From positions 1 through 5,520 of the forward strand of contig JAJFJX010000458.1 in the NCBI GenBank assembly GCA_021773655.1: a stretch of 5,520 nt of DNA. Reading direction: 5' to 3'. The notes beneath the pieces were generated by a model. The model made no database searches. It worked only from the letters and a program-made list of their open reading frames with translations, and had not been told where the DNA came from. Shown in pieces: positions 1 to 5,520 of this stretch. The DNA comes from Panacagrimonas sp. (GTDB lineage: Bacteria > Pseudomonadota > Gammaproteobacteria > Nevskiales > Nevskiaceae). Numbering within the stretch: the stretch's first letter is position 1; every line of letters begins with the position of its first letter. A program made the position numbers and the translations under genes.

Positions 1-2
1 CG

Positions 3-785
3 GTGGTGGCGGCCGCCAACGGCCAGATGCAGCGGGACTACTGGTGGGACGGCGGTCGCAACCCGGCGAAATTCGAGACGCCGGAGGCCATCGGCCGGCG
101 CGCCGGCGAGCGCACCGTGGCCCGTCTGGGTGCGCGCACGCTGTCCACCCGTCAGATCCCGGTGCTGTTTTCCCCGGAGGTCGCGCGCGGGCTGTTCGGG
201 CACTTCGTCGGCGCCATCTCCGGCGGCGCGCTCTACCGCAAGGCGAGTTTCCTGCTGGATCGCATGGATCAGCCGGTCTTTTCGCCCATGGTCCGGCTCA
301 GCCAGCAGCCCTACCTGCCGCAGGCCGCCGCCAGTACGGCCTATGACCAGGAAGGGGTGGCCACGGCCGAACGCGAGCTGGTCGGCGAGGGCGTGCTGCG
401 CGGCTGGCTTCTGGGCAGCTACTCGGCCCGCAAGCTGGGCCTGGAGAGCACCGGCAACGCCGGCGGCGTGTTCAATCTGGTGGTGCAGCCCGGTGAACTG
501 GATCAGGACGGCCTGCTGCGGCAGATGGGTCACGGCCTGCTGGTGACCGAGCTGATGGGGCAGGGCGCCAATGGCGTGACCGGCGATTATTCGCGCGGAG
601 CCGCGGGCTTTCTGGTCGAGAACGGCCGGATCGGGGCGCCGGTGGAAGGGGTGACGGTGGCCGGCAACCTGCTGCAGATGTATGCCGGCATCCAGGGTCT
701 GGGATGCGACGTCGACGCCCGCGGCGGCGTCCGCTGTGGTTCGGTCCTGATCGACCACATGACCGTGGCCGGCGAGGGCGCCTGA
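3..785 (+). CDS. pmbA: PmbA/TldE metalloprotease-like subunit, C-terminal part (5' end outside window)
   Basis: This is the last 260 residues of a TldD/PmbA-family protein; E. coli PmbA (TldE) is about 450 residues, so roughly the N-terminal 40% lies to the left. The frame is open at the window edge, so the GTG at 3 is not a real start. Seen in the sequence: GNAGGVFNLV near visible residue 151, the block MGQGANGVTGDYSRGAAGF at 185-203, the following VENG...PVEGVTVAGNL, and a closing CGSVLI..MTVAGE. All are characteristic of the PmbA C-terminal domain. In the family, TldE pairs with TldD, which carries the HExxxH zinc site, to form a cytoplasmic protease that matures microcin B17 and degrades unfolded peptides such as CcdA. 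The visible part has no HExxxH, as expected for TldE. The next gene starts 99 bases downstream on the same strand. Family assignment is firm; the substrate in this organism is unknown. Confidence 0.93.
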   Translation: MVAAANGQMQRDYWWDGGRNPAKFETPEAIGRRAGERTVARLGARTLSTRQIPVLFSPEVARGLFGHFVGAISGGALYRKASFLLDRMDQPVFSPMVRLSQQPYLPQAAASTAYDQEGVATAERELVGEGVLRGWLLGSYSARKLGLESTGNAGGVFNLVVQPGELDQDGLLRQMGHGLLVTELMGQGANGVTGDYSRGAAGFLVENGRIGAPVEGVTVAGNLLQMYAGIQGLGCDVDARGGVRCGSVLIDHMTVAGEGA

Positions 786-798
786 GGCCCGGGAACGC

Positions 799-831
799 GA
801 CGGCTTCAGCCGCCGTCCATTTGGTGGCGGC
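799..831 (+). terminator. Overlapping GC-rich hairpins after pmbA, possible terminator
   Basis: Two mutually exclusive stems lie 13 bases past the pmbA stop. GACGGC (799-804) pairs with GCCGTC (812-817). GCCGCC (809-814) pairs with GGCGGC (826-831), with an 11-base loop. No T-tract follows, so an intrinsic terminator is not demonstrated. The structure may merely slow transcription or separate pmbA from the next gene. Confidence 0.25.
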
Positions 832-873
832 AGGATGTGCGGCCAAAGTGTCGCCCTGATCGCAACCCGGACC

Positions 874-877
874 GAGG
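874..877 (+). promoter_or_regulatory. Ribosome binding site of the DUF3617 gene
   Basis: GAGG lies 7 bases before the ATG at 885. It selects this start over the in-frame ATG at 837, which would place 16 arginine/proline-rich residues in front of a good signal peptide. Confidence 0.6.
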
Positions 878-884
878 ACAGCCC

Positions 885-1397
885 ATGTTTCGCACGCTCA
901 CCAGCCTGGCCACCGCTCTCGTTCTGGGGTTTGCGTGGCCGGCCGCGGCCGCCACCAAGCAGAAGCCCGGACTGTGGGAAACCACCATCCGCGTCGACCT
1001 CGGCGACTCGATGCCGCAGATCCCGCCACACCTGCTCGAACAGATGCGGGGCGCCGGCGTCGAAATGCCGTTCGCCGAGCCGGTGGTCCACCGCATCTGC
1101 CTGCTGCCCGAGCAGGTCGCCCAGGACACGGTGCCGGAGTTCAGCGATCCCGACAGCGGCTGCGCCACCCGCAACATCACCCGCGAGGGGGACCGGTACA
1201 GCGGTCAGATCGCCTGCAACGGCCGTCTGCGCGGACAGGGGACGCTGCAGATGAGTCTGACCAGCAGTGAAAGCTATGTCGGCAGCACCGACTTCAGCGG
1301 CGTGGCCGAAGGCAGCCTGCCGGTGACCCTGCACTCGGAGTTCTCCGGGCGCTGGCTGGGCGCCGACTGCGGCGAGGTCCCGCCCCTGGGCGGCTGA
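885..1397 (+). CDS. Secreted DUF3617-family protein
   Basis: The protein has 170 residues. The ATG at 885 is chosen because it has a GAGG at the right distance and gives a clean signal peptide: MFRT, a hydrophobic stretch at about 6-19, then PAAAA with probable cleavage near residue 23, so export to the periplasm is expected. The mature part opens with KPGLWE (27-32), the hallmark of DUF3617, and continues with the family's CLLPEQV segment (72-78). Four cysteines (72, 93, 111, 162) are spaced as in the family and could form two disulfides. DUF3617 proteins are small (about 150-190 residues), predicted beta-rich, and of unknown function, so no activity is claimed. It is 99 bases downstream of pmbA and could be cotranscribed. 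It ends 18 bases from the convergent phosphotransferase. Confidence 0.85.
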   Translation: MFRTLTSLATALVLGFAWPAAAATKQKPGLWETTIRVDLGDSMPQIPPHLLEQMRGAGVEMPFAEPVVHRICLLPEQVAQDTVPEFSDPDSGCATRNITREGDRYSGQIACNGRLRGQGTLQMSLTSSESYVGSTDFSGVAEGSLPVTLHSEFSGRWLGADCGEVPPLGG

Positions 1398-1420
1398 ACT
1401 GGTGCTGCTGCTGCTTCAGC
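1393..1420. terminator. Inverted repeat over the convergent stop codons
   Basis: GCTGAA (1393-1398) and TTCAGC (1415-1420) are perfect inverted copies, each containing the TGA stop of one of the two convergent genes. The 16-base loop contains a short run of CTG triplets. There is no T-tract on either side. A shared bidirectional terminator is possible but weakly supported: a 6-bp stem around two TGA codons may arise by chance. Confidence 0.2.
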
Positions 1421-2480
1421 GCCCGGTCGCCTCGGCCTGCTGCCAGGCCATGTCGGCCAGCGGTTCGGTGAACGAGGCCATGTGGCGGGCGTGGGCGCTG
1501 GCGGCGGTGCCGCGTACCACGCGGCCGCGGATGCCGTGGAAGATCGCCGCCAGACGGAACATGTTGAAGGCGAAATAGAAGCCCAGCTCGCCGAGCGGTT
1601 CTCGACCGGTGCGCGCGCAGTAGGCGGCGACGTAGTCGGCCTCGCGCGGAATGTTGAGGTCGGCCAGGTCGGCGCCGACCAGCCCGGCGGTGATCCCCGG
1701 CGGCATGCGGTACATCATCAGGTGATAGGTGAAGTCCGCCAGCGGGTGACCCAGGGTAGACAGCTCCCAGTCCAGTACCGCCAGCACACGCGGCTCGGTG
1801 GGGTGAAAGATCATGTTGTCGCAGCGATAGTCACCGTGGACGATGGCCGATTCGTCCCCCGGCGGGATATGCGCCGGCAGCCACTCGACCAGGCGGTCCA
1901 TCGCCGCGATGCGCCCGGCCGTCCCGTCGGCCAGGTACTGCCTGGACCAGCGCCCGATCTGGCGTTCGAAATAGTTGCCGGTCCTGCCGAAATCGGCCAG
2001 ACCGAGGGCGACGAAATCCACGCTGTGCAGGCGCGCCAGAGCCTGGTTCATGGCGTCGTAGTAGGCCGGACGCTGTGCGCGCGTCACGTCCGGAAAGCGC
2101 GTGTCCCAGATCACGCGGCCTTCGACACATTCCATCACGTAGAACCAGGTCCCGATCACCGATGCGTCCGTGCATAGTCCGAAAGTGCGCGCCACCGGAA
2201 AGCCGGTGCGGTACAGCGCGCTGATGACGCGATACTCGCGATCCACGGCGTGGGCCGAGGCCAGCAACTCACCCGGCGGCTTTCGACGCAGCACGTAGTT
2301 CTGTCCCGGCGTGACCAGCTTGTAGGTCGGATTCGACTGGCCGCCCTTGAACTGTTCGACGTGCAGGGGCCCGGCAAAGCCTTCCACGTGATCCTGCATC
2401 CAGGCGAGCAGCCGATGCTCGTCGAACCGGTGCTGCTCGCGCACCTCGGCGGTGCCGGAAAACTGCTCCTGCTTGTCCAT
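1416..2480 (-). CDS. ACAD10/11-type phosphotransferase (APH-fold kinase-like protein)
   Basis: The protein has 354 residues. The start at 2480 is set by an AGGAG 6 bases upstream; the frame is open back to 2591, but those 37 residues do not look like the family. Seen in order: a nucleotide-loop region GGQSNPTYKL (46-55); YVLRRKPPGELL (62-73), with the ATP-binding basic residues; the catalytic loop HGDYRCDN (215-222), with the Asp base and the Asn; and the metal-binding LDWELSTLGHPLADF (236-250), with D237. These are standard for the bacterial phosphotransferase family that resembles the N-terminal kinase domain of mammalian ACAD10/ACAD11. Genes of this family often sit with acyl-CoA dehydrogenases, and the human proteins act in 4-hydroxy-acid breakdown. 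No acyl-CoA dehydrogenase is in this window, so the substrate stays open. It is cytoplasmic, without a signal peptide. The gene is convergent with DUF3617 and divergent from the SRAP gene. A true aminoglycoside-resistance role is unlikely. Confidence 0.9.
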   Translation of the reverse strand: MDKQEQFSGTAEVREQHRFDEHRLLAWMQDHVEGFAGPLHVEQFKGGQSNPTYKLVTPGQNYVLRRKPPGELLASAHAVDREYRVISALYRTGFPVARTFGLCTDASVIGTWFYVMECVEGRVIWDTRFPDVTRAQRPAYYDAMNQALARLHSVDFVALGLADFGRTGNYFERQIGRWSRQYLADGTAGRIAAMDRLVEWLPAHIPPGDESAIVHGDYRCDNMIFHPTEPRVLAVLDWELSTLGHPLADFTYHLMMYRMPPGITAGLVGADLADLNIPREADYVAAYCARTGREPLGELGFYFAFNMFRLAAIFHGIRGRVVRGTAASAHARHMASFTEPLADMAWQQAEATGR

Positions 2481-2486
2481 GCGATG

Positions 2487-2491
2487 CTCCT
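2487..2491 (-). promoter_or_regulatory. Ribosome binding site of the phosphotransferase
   Basis: The minus strand reads AGGAG followed by 6 bases and then ATG at 2480. This decides the start in favour of MDKQ rather than the upstream in-frame ATG at 2591. Confidence 0.7.
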
Positions 2492-2716
2492 GATCCAGTC
2501 CGTGATAATGATGCGGGGACGCAGTTGCTGCGGCTTCGTGAATCGATGTCGGGTGCGGCAGGCCGAACCGTCCCGGGAAGTGTGGAGCCACGGATCACAT
2601 CGGTACACCTGCCCTGATCGAGCCTGCGCGCCGGCGATCCTTGCCTTGCCGGCTCCCGCCCACGGGACCCCGGCGCTCCTGTCAACCATTTCCGCAGGTC
2701 CCGATAGGATGGAGGC

Positions 2717-3673
2717 ATGTGCTTCTCCGCCCAATGCCGCGCCCACTACCGGGACTACCTGCGTGAGTTCGGCGCCACGCTGTCGCTGGAGGAATTCGCC
2801 CGCCTGTACGCACACCATGGGGTCGCATCGCCGCCGCGCACCCCGCGGGCGATGGACGCAGCCTTTCTGGAGTTGCACAGCGACGCCGGCCGCCGCATTG
2901 CCATACACATCCTGGAGGCGCGTCGTCGGCAGGCCGAAGCCTGGCAGGCCGAACTGTTCCGGCAGCGTCGTCGTCTGTCCGATGCCGAACGCAGCCTGCA
3001 GACGCGCGTCACCCGCAAGGCGCTGGAGGACCAGCGCATCGCCGGCAGCAAACTGCCCTGGCTGCGGGCACGCCTGGCCGATCTCGGGCGTCAAGATCTG
3101 CAACCCCGCGATGCCCGGATCTATCCGCAGTGGTATGTGCCGGTGATGGTGTGGGCCGACGACGGCCCGGTGGTGATGCCCATGCGCTACCTGTGCCGGC
3201 CGGCAGGACGTCCGGCCTCGCATGATCGCCGCTACCCCGGCTGCTACAACGCCAGGCGAGACAACCTGGAAGGCTTCTGGAAGGATCAGTTCGCCCACAC
3301 CCATGCGGTGATGATCGTCGATGCGTTCTACGAAAATGTCTCCCGCCACCGCCTGGAGGGACGCGAGCTGACCGCTGGCGAGGCCGAGCAGAACGTCGTC
3401 ATCGAGTTCCGGGCCGATCACGGCCAGCCGATGTACGTGGCCTGCCTGTGGTCACGCTGGACCGGCGCCGACGGCGCCGAACTGCTCAGCTTTGCCGCCA
3501 TCACCGATGCGCCTCCACCCGAGGTGGCGGCAGCCGGACATGATCGCTGCATCGTGCCGCTGCGGCGCCACAACGTGGAGGCCTGGCTTCGGCCGGACGG
3601 CGACCGGCGGCGCGCTCACCAACTTCTGGATGAGCGCGAAAGACCCTATTACACCCATCGCCTGGCGGCCTGA
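2717..3673 (+). CDS. Long-form SRAP (HMCES/YedK-like) protein
   Basis: The protein has 318 residues. The start must be the ATG at 2717, because the family's catalytic Cys has to be residue 2 and be exposed after Met removal. AGGA lies 7 bases upstream. SRAP proteins crosslink through Cys2 to abasic sites in single-stranded DNA, shielding them during replication. The active-site set is complete: Cys2 in MCFSAQ, Asn178 in CYNARRDN, Glu206 in DAFYENV, and His275 in AAGHDRCIVPL. They match Cys2, Asn75, Glu105 and His160 of E. coli YedK. YedK is about 222 residues, and the excess lies between Cys2 and the Asn: residues about 10-125 are charged and apparently helical, rich in Arg, Glu, Ala and Gln, with coiled-coil character at about 60-125. 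I recall similar long forms annotated as SOS response-associated peptidase in other proteobacteria, so it is a subfamily rather than a fusion accident. No LexA box was seen upstream. Confidence 0.9.
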   Translation: MCFSAQCRAHYRDYLREFGATLSLEEFARLYAHHGVASPPRTPRAMDAAFLELHSDAGRRIAIHILEARRRQAEAWQAELFRQRRRLSDAERSLQTRVTRKALEDQRIAGSKLPWLRARLADLGRQDLQPRDARIYPQWYVPVMVWADDGPVVMPMRYLCRPAGRPASHDRRYPGCYNARRDNLEGFWKDQFAHTHAVMIVDAFYENVSRHRLEGRELTAGEAEQNVVIEFRADHGQPMYVACLWSRWTGADGAELLSFAAITDAPPPEVAAAGHDRCIVPLRRHNVEAWLRPDGDRRRAHQLLDERERPYYTHRLAA

Positions 3674-4099
3674 GCCGCCGGGGCAGGGCAGGTGTTTGAC
3701 TCCGCATCGCCAACAGATGGATCCCGGCATCCAGAGGTCTGCGCGATCGAGAAGATCTATGCAGAGCTCAGGTCCGAAGGGGGATCGTGGTTCCGCCGAT
3801 CCTCGCGTTCAAACTGTAGGAGACTGGCAGCGCGGCCTTCGGTGTGTCGCGATTCGATCATGACGCGGGCCTGCGCGGTGCGGCTCAAAGCTTGGCCGCC
3901 ATGATCGACCTGAACCTCGTAACGGCGCGCACCCGTTACGAGTCGCTGCTCGTCCTGGTCAAGCGCGTGATCCAGGATTGCGGATTCACACGCCGTTGGC
4001 CCGCGGTTCTCCTGCATCATGGTCAGTGAATTGCATCCGTCATGGTCGGTGAGCGGAAACTTTGGCGATCAGCAGCTTGCTGCGCCGGCCGGATCGAGT
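3674..4099. other. Gene-free stretch between the SRAP gene and the toxin remnant
   Basis: These 426 bases contain short open frames on both strands (for example 3757-4020 minus and 3844-4029 plus). None has a recognisable family or a good ribosome binding site. No tRNA, IS end or CRISPR repeat is visible. The only clear structure is the hairpin at 3916-3942. The sequence reads like degraded accessory DNA, which is an inference. Confidence 0.5.
3916..3942. repeat. Perfect 10-bp inverted repeat (hairpin)
   Basis: CTCGTAACGG (3916-3925) and CCGTTACGAG (3933-3942) are exact inverted copies separated by the 7-base spacer CGCGCAC. No T-tract follows on the plus strand, nor any good one on the minus strand, so this is not a textbook terminator. 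It could be an operator, a recombination or IS end, or an RNA hairpin. Confidence 0.6.
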
Positions 4100-4450
4100 T
4101 CAGCGGCGTGATGGATCGATGATCGCCGTGCAAATGTGCAGGATCCGGTCGAGCACCGGACCCTTGAGCTGATCGGTCCGAGTCGCTTTTCTGGCTGACC
4201 AATCCAGGGCCTCGATCTGGTGGCAGAGCACGATCCCGGAAACCTTCAATCTGGTTCCCATCAGTGTGACCGCGGTCAGTCCACGCGCGATCTACTGCCT
4301 GCCTGTCGTGATTGGACAGGTCCACGCCAAGCCGAAACGATCATTGAACGCGCGGGGAGTCAGGACGATGCAGAAATGATCGCCCTTCATCTCGCGGCCG
4401 GTTGCGGGATCAAATGACAGATGCAGGATGTCCCCGACGTCTGGGGTCAT
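4100..4450 (-). pseudogene. ChpB/MazF-like toxin interrupted by an amber codon
   Basis: Reading from the ATG at 4450 gives 116 codons to a TGA at 4102-4100, the same length as E. coli ChpB, but codon 53 (4294-4292) is TAG. Upstream of it: VGDILHLSFDPATGRE (5-20), IVLTPRAFN (28-36) and CPITTG (45-50). Downstream: VTLMG (61-65), GIVLCHQIEALDWSARKA (72-89) and VLDRIL (99-104). These follow the order of MazF/ChpB/PemK endoribonucleases: the GDI and FDP-GRE start, the LV-L-AFN strand, the PIT strand, then the G-V---Q---LD--AR block. In the family such toxins cut mRNA and are neutralised by the upstream antitoxin. The start codon overlaps the antitoxin stop (ATGA), the normal operon arrangement. 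As it stands, translation would yield a 52-residue fragment lacking the C-terminal half, so it should be inactive unless amber is suppressed. The RP of the E. coli RPALVLS segment is HF here (residues 25-26). Confidence 0.8.
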
Positions 4451-4695
4451 GCTTCGTTTCCTGTGGCCGGCAATTCATCCCAGCCCTCGACGCGCAGCTT
4501 GTGCGCGTCCTTCGGCGCCGCCTTGAGAATGTCAGCCAGTGTGATCCTGGCCTTGGTTGGGGTGATGACGAGTTTGTCCCCGGTGGCGCGCACCTCGACG
4601 GCGCCTCCTGCTGCCAAGCCCGTCCTTATAAGAAAGGCCGGGGGGATCGTCACCATCACGGACCCGCCTGCTCTGCGCAGTACGTATCTGCTCAT
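4447..4695 (-). CDS. ChpS/MazE-like AbrB-fold antitoxin
   Basis: The protein has 82 residues, the usual size for MazE or ChpS. GGAG lies 6 bases before the ATG at 4695. Residues 1-48 form the swapped-hairpin AbrB/SpoVT DNA-binding domain: RAGGSVMVTIPPAFL, then GLAAGGAVEV and KLVITP, matching the family's alternating pattern (G-S--V-IP, G---V-V, L-I-P). The C-terminal part (about 50-82) is charged, with a Trp at 72, and should be the flexible toxin-binding tail. In this family the antitoxin dimer blocks the toxin and represses its own operon. Its stop overlaps the toxin start by 4 bases. The frame is intact although the partner toxin is broken, so it may now be a solitary DNA-binding protein. 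A plain AbrB-family regulator is the alternative, but the overlapping toxin frame argues for an antitoxin. Confidence 0.88.
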   Translation of the reverse strand: MSRYVLRRAGGSVMVTIPPAFLIRTGLAAGGAVEVRATGDKLVITPTKARITLADILKAAPKDAHKLRVEGWDELPATGNEA

Positions 4696-4712
4696 ACGGA
4701 TCTCCAGAAGAT

Positions 4713-4726
4713 GCTACTAAAGTGGC
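4713..4726. promoter_or_regulatory. Candidate operator of the toxin-antitoxin operon
   Basis: GCTACTAAAGTGGC is a 14-base imperfect palindrome: arms GC-ACT and AGT-GC around AA, with one mismatched pair. It lies 17 bases upstream of the antitoxin start, between the ribosome binding site and any likely promoter. Autoregulation by such sites is usual for AbrB-fold antitoxins. The site was chosen by eye, and no second copy was seen. Confidence 0.3.
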
Positions 4727-4888
4727 ACATTGGAGAGAATTCGAGGACCGTATTTCTGTCGGAAGGTGAGCGACGGTGCACGCTGGGCGCAGGTTACGGC
4801 GAGTGAGATTCAGCGATCTGTTCCGATGTCAACGCGCGGCCAGGTTCGATGCGATTCGGTGCCTACCAGAAGATTTCGGGCGCACCGG

Positions 4889-5059
4889 GATCAGCGCATG
4901 GCGTGGTTCGAGCGCAGGCCCAGCCCCGGTGTGATCTTTCACAGTGACCGGGGAAGCAAATACGCCAGCCACGCCAAGCAGGCCCGCTTGGCCGACTACG
5001 ACATGACCAGCTCGATGAGCCGCAAAGGCAACTGCTGGAACAATGTCGCCGAACTTTAA
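4889..5059 (+). pseudogene. IS3-family transposase (OrfB) fragment
   Basis: About 56 codons remain of an IS3-family integrase-type transposase. Seen: RMAWFERRPSPG, then VIFHSDRGSKYASH with the second catalytic Asp, then MTSSMSRKGNCWNN and VAEL before a stop. The final Glu is 35 residues after the Asp, one less than the usual D(35)E spacing (35 residues between them); the expected DNAVAE reads NNVAE, so one codon seems lost. The N-terminal OrfB half with the first Asp, all of OrfA, and the C-terminal region after the Glu (FFxxLK...) are absent. The frame is open upstream to 4730, but that part does not resemble a transposase. The element is dead. It marks the patch with the toxin-antitoxin remnant as accessory DNA. 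Confidence 0.85.
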
Positions 5060-5184
5060 TTGGGTTGTAGCGACCGCAGACGTCCGGGCTCAGAAGATGG
5101 ACCCGAATTCCAGCGACTTTTTAGTCACATTGGCGCTGCTAACCTATCAGCGTCTGATCGAGCAAATACGATCTATTGTTGGGG

Positions 5185-5190
5185 GGAGGG
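5185..5190 (+). promoter_or_regulatory. Ribosome binding site of the 3' partial gene
   Basis: GGAGGG, at the end of the purine run GGGGGGAGGG, lies 4 bases before the ATG at 5195. It is strong, if slightly close, and fixes the start just ahead of a signal peptide. Confidence 0.65.
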
Positions 5191-5194
5191 CAAT

Positions 5195-5520
5195 ATGAGC
5201 AGGAAAAATAGACAGGTATCGTGGTTGGCGCTGGCGGCGATCATGTTCGGGTTTCCACTATTGTCCCAAGCAGCAGAGGCGCCTGGCGCGCTGACAATCG
5301 TAGTGACGGATCAGAGTACTGACCGGCCACTCCCAACCGTGCAGATCACGATAACGGAACGGGAAACCGATTTCGCGCGATCAGTGGAAACCGATGCGCA
5401 AGGTCGCATCGTCGTTGAACTGCTAGACCCCGGCCTTTACTCGGTGAACGTAGCCAAAGGCGGATTCGCTACATTGTATGAGCCCGGCGTACGCGTGGTT
5501 ACACGCAAAAATATCAGGAT
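5195..5520 (+). CDS. Exported protein with carboxypeptidase-regulatory-like domain, probable TonB-dependent receptor N-terminus (3' end outside window)
   Basis: The first 108 residues are visible and the frame is still open at the window end. A signal peptide is clear: MSRKNRQ basic start, hydrophobic core at about 8-23, and SQA with probable cleavage after residue 26 or 27. Residues about 32-103 form one beta-sandwich repeat of the carboxypeptidase-regulatory-like type: LTIVVTD, RPLPTVQITITE, SVETDAQGRIVVELLDPGLYSV and KGGF. The T-DA-G----E-L-PG-Y pattern is diagnostic for this fold. In Gram-negatives such a domain right after the signal peptide most often precedes a plug and outer-membrane barrel (TonB-dependent receptors), but surface or periplasmic proteins with this domain also exist. 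No TonB box is identified in the visible part. GC is about 57%, lower than the genes on the left, and there is no gene directly upstream, so it probably has its own promoter. Confidence 0.75.
   Translation, partial: MSRKNRQVSWLALAAIMFGFPLLSQAAEAPGALTIVVTDQSTDRPLPTVQITITERETDFARSVETDAQGRIVVELLDPGLYSVNVAKGGFATLYEPGVRVVTRKNIR

Noticed and set aside
1740..1775. His in TLGHPLAD of the phosphotransferase, where Asp is common
   Set aside because: Both residues occur in this family as I know it, and the catalytic Asp and Asn and the metal-binding Asp are all present.
1482..2177. A 231-codon plus-strand frame antisense to the phosphotransferase
   Set aside because: Shadow of the real gene, with no recognisable motif and no credible ribosome binding site.
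2481..2716. LexA box between the divergent phosphotransferase and SRAP genes
   Set aside because: No CTGT-N8-ACAG match was found; one CTGT occurs near 2680 without its partner half.
2156..3421. A 421-codon open frame on the minus strand
   Set aside because: It overlaps the well-supported phosphotransferase and SRAP genes in other frames and shows no family pattern; high GC keeps shadow frames open.
4100..4200. IstB (IS21) C-terminus, suggested by VLDRILHICTAI
   Set aside because: Reading the whole frame from 4450 shows a continuous MazF/ChpB-like protein ending here; no other IstB segment is present.
4023..4325. Minus-strand frame of 100 codons over the toxin region
   Set aside because: It is out of frame with the MazF/ChpB-like reading, which explains the same DNA far better.
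4402..4806. Plus-strand frames across the antitoxin
   Set aside because: Antisense shadows of the AbrB-fold antitoxin, without family resemblance.
5130..5158. Promoter TTGGCG (5130-5135) with TCTGAT (5153-5158) for the right-hand gene
   Set aside because: Spacing is 17 bases, but each hexamer matches consensus at only four positions; too weak to list.

Overview
The window looks like chromosomal DNA of a GC-rich proteobacterium, most likely a gammaproteobacterium. The call rests on high GC (about 75% by hand count over 181-240), a PmbA/TldE homologue, a secreted DUF3617 protein and an ACAD10-type phosphotransferase. The species cannot be named from the sequence.

Layout. Positions 1-3673 are compact housekeeping-type DNA. 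The C-terminal 260 residues of PmbA/TldE run off the left edge. A small secreted DUF3617 protein follows on the same strand, and a choline/aminoglycoside-kinase-like phosphotransferase lies convergent to it. A long variant of the SRAP (HMCES/YedK) family is divergent from the phosphotransferase. The two divergent genes share a 236-base intergenic region.

From 3674 to about 5195 the character changes to a decayed accessory patch. It begins with 426 bases with no recognisable gene but with a perfect 10-bp hairpin. A ChpSB/MazEF-type toxin-antitoxin module on the minus strand follows. Its antitoxin is intact, but the toxin frame, overlapping the antitoxin by ATGA, carries one in-frame amber codon at codon 53. 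Readable, family-like sequence continues for another 63 codons to the normal length of 116. Next comes a stub of an IS3-family transposase that keeps only the second D and the E of the DDE core.

The right edge (5195-5520) opens a new plus-strand gene: a signal peptide plus a carboxypeptidase-regulatory-like beta domain, the usual front end of some TonB-dependent receptors. It is cut by the window and is lower in GC (about 57% over 5221-5520).

The genes do not form one pathway. The main points of interest are the amber-interrupted toxin beside an intact antitoxin, the roughly 100-residue insertion in the SRAP protein, and the unexplained hairpin. I see no convincing new multi-gene system.
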